Assembly: GCA_902789325.1 (NCBI GenBank)
Contig: CADANN010000003.1
Coordinates: forward strand, 1 to 64,000
Direction of reading: 5' to 3'
DNA length: 64,000 nt
DNA from: an uncultured Spirochaetaceae bacterium
GTDB lineage: Bacteria; Spirochaetota; Spirochaetia; Treponematales; Treponemataceae
The notes under the pieces were generated by a model, which did no database searches, was not told where the DNA came from, and worked only from the letters and a program-made list of their open reading frames with translations. Below, piece after piece: positions 52,521-59,970 of the stretch (the first letter of the stretch is position 1; the number at the start of each line of letters is the position of its first letter). The position numbers were made by a program, and so were the translations under genes.

Positions 52521-53477
52521 ATGAAAATCAATGAATTCAATGAGCTGCCACAAAAACTGGCAGATGGTCTGCTTTCCCAAAGGGAAGTACTTAATCAACT
52601 ATGCAGTTTCGTAACGCAGAATTATCCTTTGTTCGGTCTTCAAAAATATGATGAAGATACACGACAGGAAATAATGCTTGGAATCGTCGAAAAGGGAATA
52701 CATATAATTTCTGTATATAATCCAGATATTGGTGATTTCTTTACTTTTTTCTACTGTCATGTCTGTTCAATCATCAATACTCTTGCCAAAAAGAATACAA
52801 GTTCATATCTACAGAACAGACTCAATATGGTAGAAGGTATTAATACGGTAAACGAAAAAACTGTGAAATATCATAAAATTGATTTTCAGAATTTCGAAGT
52901 TTCAAAGGCTCCAATGAACAGGCAAAAACTTTCACCGGAAGAATTGCAGCAGGCTTTAAAAGAACTTCAGCTTAATGCTTCTGACAAGAAAATAATAATT
53001 CTTGCATTAAAATCTTCATACTATCTTACAGATGAACAGATAGAACGATTATGCAGCATTTATAAAATCAAACCAGAATATTTTTATAATATGATTCAAT
53101 ATTGTAAGGATTCAATTCAAAAAAAATCAGAAAGAAGGGCAAAAACTCAGGAACGAAGAAATTTTGCTTACTATCATCATAGACGTTACAAAACTCTTCT
53201 GGATGATATGCTTAAAGAACCTGAAAATGAGCAGAATGTCATATTGAGTTCCAAATTTGAGAGGCTTGAGAAAAAGCATGAAAAAAACTGGCTGAATCTT
53301 AACAAGTCTTTTGAAGAAGGGCATCTTTATTTGCGTCCTACAAATAAAACTGTAGCTAACCTTTTAGGGATTTGTGAAAGACAGGTTGCCTATTATATAA
53401 AATGTGCGAAAAAAGAAAGTAATAAGGAAATTAATATAGCAGGGGATGAAGATGATGATTATGAATCAAAAGATTAA
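52521..53477 (+). CDS. Unrecognised sigma-factor-like protein behind a sigma-54 promoter
   Basis: 318 residues, no confident family. Residues about 48-95 (EDTRQEIMLGIVEKGIHIISVYNP...FFTFFYCHVCSIINTLAKK) follow the helical pattern of sigma-70 region 2 (acidic start, helix, Y-P-G-F turn, recognition helix). Near the C-terminus TNKTVANLLGICERQVAYYIKCAKK reads as a helix-turn-helix like region 4. The middle is strongly basic. An Asp/Glu tail ends the protein. GAGG precedes the ATG. It sits beside the flagellin genes, so a regulator in the motility circuit is plausible; this is inference. Confidence 0.6.
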   Translation: MKINEFNELPQKLADGLLSQREVLNQLCSFVTQNYPLFGLQKYDEDTRQEIMLGIVEKGIHIISVYNPDIGDFFTFFYCHVCSIINTLAKKNTSSYLQNRLNMVEGINTVNEKTVKYHKIDFQNFEVSKAPMNRQKLSPEELQQALKELQLNASDKKIIILALKSSYYLTDEQIERLCSIYKIKPEYFYNMIQYCKDSIQKKSERRAKTQERRNFAYYHHRRYKTLLDDMLKEPENEQNVILSSKFERLEKKHEKNWLNLNKSFEEGHLYLRPTNKTVANLLGICERQVAYYIKCAKKESNKEINIAGDEDDDYESKD

Positions 53478-53526
53478 ACAGTACGATACTTTGTAATTAT
53501 TTTATATTTTCGCTATAGTAATAGAT

Positions 53527-54180
53527 ATGAAAATTTACTTAGCTACTGGAAATAAAAACAAAAAAAGGGAGATGTGTGAGCTTCTCCCTGAACACACAAT
53601 TCTTATTCCTTCAGATGAGGGAATCGCTTTTGATCCTGATGAAACAGGAACAACTTTCTATGAAAACAGCCTGATTAAAGCTCGTACGCTTTATGATATT
53701 GTGCATTGTCCTGTAATTGCAGATGATTCTGGAATCTGTGTAGATGCATTGGGTGGGGCACCTGGAATTTATTCTTCTCGTTATGCTGGTCCTGAATTTA
53801 TGCATGGTAAACCTGATGGAACAAAAATCAGTCAGGAAGAACAGAATATCTTTTTGATTCAGCAGACTAATGATGCAATAAAATCGGGTTCTCTTCCTAA
53901 AATGGCTTATCTTCATGGGGAGAGAAGCTGTCACTATACTTGTGCAATGGTAATGTATTGCGGCCCAGACAGACTTTTTGTTGCCCAGGAAACCTTTGAG
54001 GGTGCTCTGATAGACGACATTTCTAAGCAGGCTGGAAGCGGTGGCTTTGGTTATGATCCGATTGTGTTCTTACCTGAATTTGGAAAAACTGTTGCCGAGC
54101 TTACTGCAGATGAAAAAAATGCAATTTCACATCGTGGAAAGGCTGTAAGAGCTCTTAAACGAATTATAGACCAGATGTAA
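53527..54180 (+). CDS. rdgB: XTP/dITP diphosphatase (RdgB/HAM1)
   Basis: Removes non-canonical purine nucleoside triphosphates such as dITP and XTP. The 217-residue protein shows the start IYLATGNKNKKREM, the VIADDSGICVDALGGAPGIYSSRYAG signature (in part), GSGGFGYDPIVFLPE and the end SHRGKAVRALKRI. A 20-residue insertion relative to E. coli RdgB lies around HGKPDGTKISQEE. The gene starts 49 bases after the sigma-like gene. Confidence 0.95.
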   Translation: MKIYLATGNKNKKREMCELLPEHTILIPSDEGIAFDPDETGTTFYENSLIKARTLYDIVHCPVIADDSGICVDALGGAPGIYSSRYAGPEFMHGKPDGTKISQEEQNIFLIQQTNDAIKSGSLPKMAYLHGERSCHYTCAMVMYCGPDRLFVAQETFEGALIDDISKQAGSGGFGYDPIVFLPEFGKTVAELTADEKNAISHRGKAVRALKRIIDQM

Positions 54181-54266
54181 TTCATAAAATCGCCATGTTA
54201 AAAAAAAGTTGTTAAAAAAAAACTTTCGGTTTATAATATTATTTACGACTTGTAAGGAGTGCAGAT

Positions 54267-54707
54267 ATGAAGAAAATAATTATGATTCTTGCATTGCTTT
54301 CTGTTTTCTCAGTAGCTTTGTTTGCAGATAATGGCAGTGCAAATGCCCCGGAACGTACAGAAGGTAAGTGGACAGATATGTCTTATGTAAATGTTCCTAT
54401 ACTGAAAATCCTTGAAGGAAAAGACGGCTATGCTGTTATCTATCAGAAAAATCGAACTGGTGTTGGTAGTGTAGTTCTTCCTAAAAAATGGGGAAATGGT
54501 ACTCCTGAAGCTCCTCGCAAGCTTAAGTTCCGTGCTGTAAATACTTCACTCGGAGCTTATATGACAGTTGTAAAGGATGGCGGCGAGTTTAAGCGCGTAA
54601 TTCTTTCAATTCCAATGAATAAGAGCAATTCAATCTGGGGTATGGTAGATTCCAGAAAGAATATGGATGGTGCCGATAAAGATACTCTGGAAGACTTGGA
54701 ATTCTAG
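54267..54707 (+). CDS. Exported hypothetical protein
   Basis: 146 residues with a clean signal peptide cleaved near ALFA|DN. The mature domain (about 125 residues) contains WTDMSYVNVPILKILEGKDGYAVIYQKNRTG and ends with an acidic DTLEDLEF. No family recognised; it looks like a small soluble periplasmic protein. Strong ribosome binding site (AAGGAG) and its own terminator show it is a single-gene unit. Confidence 0.75.
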   Translation: MKKIIMILALLSVFSVALFADNGSANAPERTEGKWTDMSYVNVPILKILEGKDGYAVIYQKNRTGVGSVVLPKKWGNGTPEAPRKLKFRAVNTSLGAYMTVVKDGGEFKRVILSIPMNKSNSIWGMVDSRKNMDGADKDTLEDLEF

Positions 54708-54726
54708 GCAAAAATACGGTATTATA

Positions 54727-54756
54727 AAAGAGGGTGTTAAAACCCTCTTTTTTTTT
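54727..54756 (+). terminator. Terminator after the exported protein gene
   Basis: AAAGAGGGT-GTTAAA-ACCCTCTTT followed by a long T run. A second stem, GCCCG/CGGGC with a T-rich tail (54757-54790), follows directly. Confidence 0.85.
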
Positions 54757-54805
54757 GCCCGCAAAAAAACTTACGGGCTTTATTTTTTTTATAACAGGAT
54801 AATTT

Positions 54806-55792
54806 ATGTTTGATATTTCTCAGGAAAAGGTCGACGAACTCAAATCTTTTATTGATAGTCATAATTTCTTTTTCATTGCTGGTCATAAGGAACCGGATGG
54901 AGACTGCATAACTTCATGTCTAGGGATTGCGGCTATTCTAGAGCATTTTAATAAGCCGTATCAACTCTTAAGTGCAGGTCCTTTTAAACGCAATGAAGTT
55001 ATCCGCTGGCAGGAACGCTTTTCCGATACAATGGAATTTCAGGATGAAACTGAACGTAAGTCGAGCGGGCTTTTTATAGCAGACTGTTCTGAAGTTGTAC
55101 GTATTGGCGATATTGACGGTGAACTTAAAGGACTGGATACCTTTGTTATAGATCATCATAAAACCAGTGGGCTTGAAGATGGTTTTAAAGGTTATGTCGA
55201 TGGAGATGCTCCTGCCTGTGCCTTTTTGATTCAGCTTTTTTATGAAAAACTGATTGGCCCTGTACCAGCTCTTCTTGCAAAAGATTTGTTTTTTGGAATA
55301 AGTACAGATACAGGCTTTTTCAGATTTTTAACTGATAATTCAGCTGAAGTGTTTGCTGCTGTTAGCCGTCTTGTTGCAAGCGGAGCAGATCCTAGGGCTA
55401 CCTATCGTGATATAAATTCTGGAAAGCCATATTCTACAAGAAAGCTTTTGGGTGTGCTTTTAGGAAAGGCTGAAAAGTATCTTGATGGAAGACTTGTAGT
55501 AACTTATGAGTCTCTGGAAGATACAAGAAAGTGGGGCCTGGAAGGCCGTGATTCGGATTCTCTTTATCAGCTCATGTTGAGTGCTAAAGGCGTTGAAGCA
55601 GTTGTATTTTTACGCCAGGATACTGAGACAACTTGTACAGGCGGTTTCCGCTCACAGGATAAAATTGATGTTTCCAAGGTTGCGGCAAAGTTTGGTGGCG
55701 GCGGACATAAAAATGCAAGCGGCATGAGCTGTAATGGTAGAGTTGAAACTTTGATTCCGCAGATAGTAAAAGAATTTGCGCGGATTATGTAG
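54806..55792 (+). CDS. DHH-family phosphoesterase (NrnA-like)
   Basis: Likely nanoRNase/pAp phosphatase or related DHH/DHHA1 enzyme, 328 residues. DHH motifs: GHKEPDGDCITS (motif I) near residue 27, ADCSE (motif II), VIDHHKTSG (motif III) and ISTDTGFFRF (motif IV); the DHHA1 domain ends with FGGGGHKNASGM. The family degrades short oligoribonucleotides and 3',5'-pAp, or cyclic dinucleotide products such as pApA. The exact substrate is not decided by sequence. Converges with nrdG. Confidence 0.88.
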   Translation: MFDISQEKVDELKSFIDSHNFFFIAGHKEPDGDCITSCLGIAAILEHFNKPYQLLSAGPFKRNEVIRWQERFSDTMEFQDETERKSSGLFIADCSEVVRIGDIDGELKGLDTFVIDHHKTSGLEDGFKGYVDGDAPACAFLIQLFYEKLIGPVPALLAKDLFFGISTDTGFFRFLTDNSAEVFAAVSRLVASGADPRATYRDINSGKPYSTRKLLGVLLGKAEKYLDGRLVVTYESLEDTRKWGLEGRDSDSLYQLMLSAKGVEAVVFLRQDTETTCTGGFRSQDKIDVSKVAAKFGGGGHKNASGMSCNGRVETLIPQIVKEFARIM

Positions 55793-55793
55793 A

Positions 55794-56561
55794 TTATCGC
55801 AAAGCGGCGCCTTTTATAAAGGTCTGCGCATATTCAATTAATTCATTTGCTTCTGCGTCGGTATAAGGGTAAATATCGTTATAAGACGGATCCAGACAAT
55901 TCTTGTTCATAAATTGTGCAAACTGCCAGCTGGCATCCTCTGGCAGGAGTTTTGCCATTTCTGAAATATCTTCTTTTGTAACTAAGCCTGGAACAAGTAC
56001 GGTACGCCATTCGCGGCTGTCTGCGGGGTAGGCTGCTACCAGGTCTGCACTTTCTTTTAATACTTTTTCAAAATAATCTGATTTTCCAAAATATGGGGAA
56101 GCATCTCCACAGATTAGAGTAGAGTAGCGGGATGGCGTAGTTTTTATATCCATTGCAATAAAATCTGGGCGAAGGTCTGGATTTTCAATCAGTGTGCGGA
56201 GCTTTTCCGGTAATGTTCCGTTTGTATCAATCTTAACTTTATAACCAAGTTCTTTTGCTTTGCGGATAATTACTGGAGTGTATGGATTTAATAAGGGCTC
56301 TCCACCGCTTATAACAAGCCCGCTCAAAATACCCTGGCGTTTTTCCAGATGTGCAAATAGTTCTGCTACGGTACTGAGAGGTTCAGTTTCTATGCCGGAA
56401 GGCATTTCTGAATCAGTTAGTACAAGCCCTATGTTGTAGCAATATGGACAGCGGATATTACAGCCTTTTAGAAAAAAAGAACCTGCGACACGACCTGGAA
56501 AATCCACGCAAGTGGTTTTAACAAGTACGCCCGCAGGTTTATTAAGGTCAAGTTCTGACAT
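55794..56561 (-). CDS. nrdG: Anaerobic RNR-activating radical SAM protein NrdG
   Basis: Activase that creates the glycyl radical on the class III RNR. The radical-SAM cluster motif is CNIRCPYC (Cx3Cx2C, near residue 34), followed by the GGEPLL SAM-binding motif and IDTNGTLPE. Length 255 exceeds E. coli NrdG (154), resembling the longer activases paired with NrdD of other subgroups. Its first base is the last base of the upstream gene, so the activase and the glycyl-radical small protein are translationally coupled. Confidence 0.9.
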   Translation of the reverse strand: MSELDLNKPAGVLVKTTCVDFPGRVAGSFFLKGCNIRCPYCYNIGLVLTDSEMPSGIETEPLSTVAELFAHLEKRQGILSGLVISGGEPLLNPYTPVIIRKAKELGYKVKIDTNGTLPEKLRTLIENPDLRPDFIAMDIKTTPSRYSTLICGDASPYFGKSDYFEKVLKESADLVAAYPADSREWRTVLVPGLVTKEDISEMAKLLPEDASWQFAQFMNKNCLDPSYNDIYPYTDAEANELIEYAQTFIKGAALR

Positions 56562-57094
56562 TAGGCAGAAACTGCAACCTTGCTGAATACAGCTTCGAGT
56601 TCTTCTACATTGTGACAGCGTGCAGTTTCAATGCCTGCTTCGTTGTAGAAAATTACTGTGGGAGATGCAAATACACCTTTCTTTGCGGCTTCTGCAAGTC
56701 CTTCTTTTGTATCAACATCAATTGAACGGCCTGGCATTTCAAGATCATTCATAAATTCCTTTACAGGAGGGCAGTTAGGACAGGTCTTTCTTGTGTACAT
56801 TTCATATGTTACGCTGCTGTTATCAACTACAGCAGATGCTTTTGTCATTTTAGCAGGAGCCTTGCGTACGCATGGACTGTCTGCGGCAGTAATATCATAT
56901 TCTTTGCTGGCTTCGAGAGTGAACATTTTGCGCTGGTCAAATTCATCACGCTTTCCTCTGTTCCAGTGCTTTACTGCACGATAGTAACCAACGATACGTG
57001 CGTAAACCTCTGTCTCGGTTCCATGAACATCATTCAATGCAGCTTTTGTTTCTGCAATCTCGGCTTCGATCTGAGCAAGTGTTCTTTTTTCCAT
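56561..57094 (-). CDS. Stand-alone NrdD glycyl-radical domain fused to a glutaredoxin-like domain
   Basis: 177 residues from the ATG at 57094 (GGAGG precedes). Residues 1-25 form a charged helix. Residues 27-58 (TEVYARIVGYYRAVKHW, NRGKRDEF, DQRKMF) match the C-terminal glycyl-radical segment of class III RNR, with Gly36 in the RIVGY loop as the radical site. After a linker, residues 95-177 form a thioredoxin/glutaredoxin fold with CPNC at 105-108. The nrdD-encoded partner lacks this segment. Lies directly before nrdG, 120 bases downstream of nrdD, with an NrdR-type box in front. Confidence 0.8.
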   Translation of the reverse strand: MEKRTLAQIEAEIAETKAALNDVHGTETEVYARIVGYYRAVKHWNRGKRDEFDQRKMFTLEASKEYDITAADSPCVRKAPAKMTKASAVVDNSSVTYEMYTRKTCPNCPPVKEFMNDLEMPGRSIDVDTKEGLAEAAKKGVFASPTVIFYNEAGIETARCHNVEELEAVFSKVAVSA

Positions 57095-57136
57095 AATCTT
57101 TTTGACTCCTCCCAAAATTATTTAAATTTTGCACCC

Positions 57137-57152
57137 ACACTAAATATAGTGT
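57137..57152 (-). promoter_or_regulatory. NrdR box upstream of the glycyl-radical/redoxin gene
   Basis: ACACTAAATATAGTGT, a near-perfect 16-bp palindrome matching the NrdR operator ACACwAtATATwGTGT as I know it. A weaker ACACTAGAATTCT lies 42 bases away at 57182, four helical turns, fitting paired NrdR boxes. Confidence 0.75.
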
Positions 57153-57213
57153 AGTAGTGCTAGATTGTCAATTTATCAGACACTAGAATTCTCGGTAGTA
57201 CATAGCAAAATCT

Positions 57214-59328
57214 TTAGTTTTTCTGCTCTGCAAGTACCTTTTCTTTTTCTGCTTCAAGTGCCTTGAGTTTTTCTTTAAGTGCTTTTTCTTTTTCGGCCTT
57301 GCACTTAGGACATTCAAACTGCTGTCCGATTAAATAGCCGTGTACCTTACAGATTGAGTATGTAGGTGAAATTGTGAAGAACGGAATGCGGTACTTGCTT
57401 GCAATTGTGCGAACCAGGTCTGCACAGCTTTTCCAGTCTTTAAGAGCTTCACCCATGAATACGTGGAACATTGTTCCGCCTGTATACTTAGTCTGTAATG
57501 ATTCCTGATGGTCGAGTGCTTCAAATACATCTGCAGTGTAATCAACAGGGAGCTGTGAAGAGTTTGTATAGAAGGGTTCATTAGTTCCGCTTGTGATGAT
57601 ATCAGGGAACTGTTCCTTGTCGTGGCGTGCAAGACGGTATGAAGTTGATTCGGCAGGTGTTGCTTCGAGGTTGAACAAATCTCCTGTCTGCTCCTGGTAA
57701 TCCTGCATCTTTTCTCTCATGTGCTGAAGAACTTTTTCTGCAAATGCCTTGCCCTTAGGATTTGTAATATCAACTCCAAGGAAGTTCAAACAGCATTCGT
57801 TCATACCACAAAGACCAATTGTATTAAAGTGATTTACAAGAGTCTTAAGATAGCGTCTTGTATATGGGAACAAGCCACCATCATAAAGCTTCTGAATTAC
57901 CTTACGTTTTGTGCAGAGACTTTCCTTTGCAAGTTCCATAAGATAATCAAGGCGCTTATAGAATTCTTCTTCATTTTTAGCGAGGTAACCAATCTGTGGC
58001 ATGTTGATTGTAACTACACCGATAGAACCTGTGAACTCGTCTGCACCAAAAAGTCCACCACCGCGGCGGCGGAGTTCGCGCTTATCAAGCTGGAGACGAC
58101 AGCACATAGAACGTACATCGCTCGGATTCAAATCTGAGTTTACGAAGTTCTGGAAGTTTGGAGTTCCGTACTGAGCTGTCATTGTGAAAAGCAGTTTTGC
58201 ATTTTCAGAAGTCCAGTCAAAGTCGCGTGTAATATTGTAAGTTGGAATAGGGTAAGCAAAGCCGCGCCCATCCGCATCACCTTCAATCATAAGTTCAATG
58301 AACACTTTGTTAATCATGTCCATTTCTTTCTGACAGTCGCCGTAGGTATAATCCTGTTCCTTACCACCGACAATTGCCTTTTTATTTTTCAAGTCATCAG
58401 GACAAACCCAGTCCAAAGTAATGTTTGTAAACGGAGCCTGTGAACCCCAGCGGCTAGGAGTATTTACACCGTAAATGTAGCTTTGAATGCACTGACGAAC
58501 CTGTTTTTCTGTAAGGTGGTCAGCACGAATAAATGGAGCAAGGTATGTATCGAAAGATGAGAATGCCTGAGCACCAGCCCATTCGTTCTGCATGATTCCA
58601 AGGAAGTTCACAATCTGATTAACGAGGGTAGAAAGGTGAGTTGCTGGAGTTGAAGTAATTTTATCTGGAACTCCACCAAGTCCTTCAGCAATCAGCTGGC
58701 GCAAAGACCATCCTGCACAATAGCCGGAAAACATAGAGAGGTCGTGAATGTGGAAAGCGGCTGTTTTGTGTGCTTCTGCAATTTCCTTTGAGTAAATATT
58801 ATTGAGCCAGTAGTTGGCTGTAATTGTACCTGAGTTATGAAGAATAAGTCCACCAAGAGAGAAGTTTACGTTTGCATTTTCGTTTACGCGCCAGTCGCTC
58901 TGTGCAAGGTAGCCGTCCATTGTCTTGTTGATGTCAATCATAAGGCTCTTTGCATCACGGGTTGCTTCGTGGCGTGCGCGGTAGAGAATGTATGCCTTTG
59001 CAACTTCTACTTCTTTAGATTCGATGAGAACAGTTTCGACAATATCCTGAATCTCTTCGATGGCAGGAATAGAATGTGCACGGTTTCCTGCAAGCTGAAG
59101 GCGGAGTTTTTCTTCTACCTTGTCTGTGAGTGAAGCAGCTCTGTCTGGATCTTTACGTTTTTCTACAGCTTCAATTGCTTTGCCGATTGCCGCTTCGATT
59201 TTGTTTCTGTCGTAATCTGCGATTTCGCCGGAACGTTTAACAACCGATCTTAAAAATCCTTTTGTCTCACTGTCTGAACTTGAGCCCAGAAAGCTTCTCC
59301 ATTCCGGAAAGATTGATTGATCACTCAT
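57214..59328 (-). CDS. nrdD: Anaerobic (class III) ribonucleoside-triphosphate reductase, lacking its glycyl-radical loop
   Basis: Reduces NTPs to dNTPs without oxygen; 704 residues. An ATP-cone (SVVKRSGEIADYDRNKIEAAI, near 27-110) gives allosteric control. The ten-stranded barrel includes NVNFSLGG, GAQAFSSFDTYLAPFI, MCCRLQLDKRELRRRGGGLFG and GSIGVVTINMPQIGY. The C-terminus has the Zn-site residues CKVHGYL and CPKC (673-676) and then only a 28-residue Lys/Glu/Ala/Leu helix to the stop. In ordinary NrdD a glycyl-radical segment follows at this point. It overlaps nrdR by 8 bases. Confidence 0.93.
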   Translation of the reverse strand: MSDQSIFPEWRSFLGSSSDSETKGFLRSVVKRSGEIADYDRNKIEAAIGKAIEAVEKRKDPDRAASLTDKVEEKLRLQLAGNRAHSIPAIEEIQDIVETVLIESKEVEVAKAYILYRARHEATRDAKSLMIDINKTMDGYLAQSDWRVNENANVNFSLGGLILHNSGTITANYWLNNIYSKEIAEAHKTAAFHIHDLSMFSGYCAGWSLRQLIAEGLGGVPDKITSTPATHLSTLVNQIVNFLGIMQNEWAGAQAFSSFDTYLAPFIRADHLTEKQVRQCIQSYIYGVNTPSRWGSQAPFTNITLDWVCPDDLKNKKAIVGGKEQDYTYGDCQKEMDMINKVFIELMIEGDADGRGFAYPIPTYNITRDFDWTSENAKLLFTMTAQYGTPNFQNFVNSDLNPSDVRSMCCRLQLDKRELRRRGGGLFGADEFTGSIGVVTINMPQIGYLAKNEEEFYKRLDYLMELAKESLCTKRKVIQKLYDGGLFPYTRRYLKTLVNHFNTIGLCGMNECCLNFLGVDITNPKGKAFAEKVLQHMREKMQDYQEQTGDLFNLEATPAESTSYRLARHDKEQFPDIITSGTNEPFYTNSSQLPVDYTADVFEALDHQESLQTKYTGGTMFHVFMGEALKDWKSCADLVRTIASKYRIPFFTISPTYSICKVHGYLIGQQFECPKCKAEKEKALKEKLKALEAEKEKVLAEQKN

Positions 59329-59794
59329 TGTTTTTTCCCCTCTTTTCTATGTTTTTTACTTCAGTAATGAATTCATCAAGATTTTCGAAGTGGCGGTAGA
59401 CTGATGCAAAGCGGATATATGCAACCTTGTCGATTGCATAAAGTTTTTCAAGTACAAGTTCACCCAACTCCGAAGTAGAGATTTCACGGCTCTCCCGGCC
59501 TTTCTTAATCGCGAGATCTTCAATGTCATTGGAAAGCTGTTCCACCATAGTAGTGGAAACCGGTCGTTTTTCGAGAGCGCGCTCAATGCCTTTTTCAAGC
59601 TTTGTGCGGTCAAATGGCTGACGTCGTCCGTCACGCTTAACAACCATGAATGGCTTTTCATCAATACGCTCGTAGCTGGTAAAGCGGTAGCCGCACGAAA
59701 TGCATTCTCGGCGTCTTCTTATGCTTTCACCGTTCACCATTGTTCTGGATTCAAGGACTTTGTCCTCAAGATTTCCACAGTATGGACAGCGCAT
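59321..59794 (-). CDS. nrdR: Transcriptional repressor NrdR
   Basis: Zinc-ribbon/ATP-cone repressor of ribonucleotide reductase genes that senses dATP; 157 residues. The zinc ribbon CPYC...CISC uses Cys 3, 6, 31 and 34, with RRRRECISCGYRF linking to the ATP-cone (VVKRDGRRQPFDRTKLEKGI, near 50-140). Its stop overlaps the nrdD start by 8 bases, so the repressor and its target are one operon. An NrdR-like box lies 59 bases upstream, consistent with autoregulation. Confidence 0.97.
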   Translation of the reverse strand: MRCPYCGNLEDKVLESRTMVNGESIRRRRECISCGYRFTSYERIDEKPFMVVKRDGRRQPFDRTKLEKGIERALEKRPVSTTMVEQLSNDIEDLAIKKGRESREISTSELGELVLEKLYAIDKVAYIRFASVYRHFENLDEFITEVKNIEKRGKNNE

Positions 59795-59852
59795 TGATTA
59801 TCCCCTCACTTTTTGATTCTCTAGCGTTTTAATTTGATATTAACATCATAGT

Positions 59853-59868
59853 ACACTAAATATGGATA
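59853..59868 (-). promoter_or_regulatory. NrdR-box-like site upstream of nrdR-nrdD
   Basis: ACACTAAATATGGATA shares its first eleven bases with the perfect palindrome at 57137 and is in the promoter region of nrdR-nrdD. The right half is degenerate. Confidence 0.55.
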
Positions 59869-59970
59869 CACAAGTGAATTTTTTGAAATTCAGCGAATTT
59901 ATTTTAAACTTTTTTTCTTGACAAAAATATTTTTTATGCTTGTCTTGAAAAATCGACGTTGAACTCTTGA

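Noticed and set aside
57214..59328. nrdD truncated by a simple frameshift
   Set aside because: The small gene has its own start, ribosome binding site, NrdR-type box and a 25-residue N-terminal helix, and is separated by 120 bases; a sequencing error would not create this.
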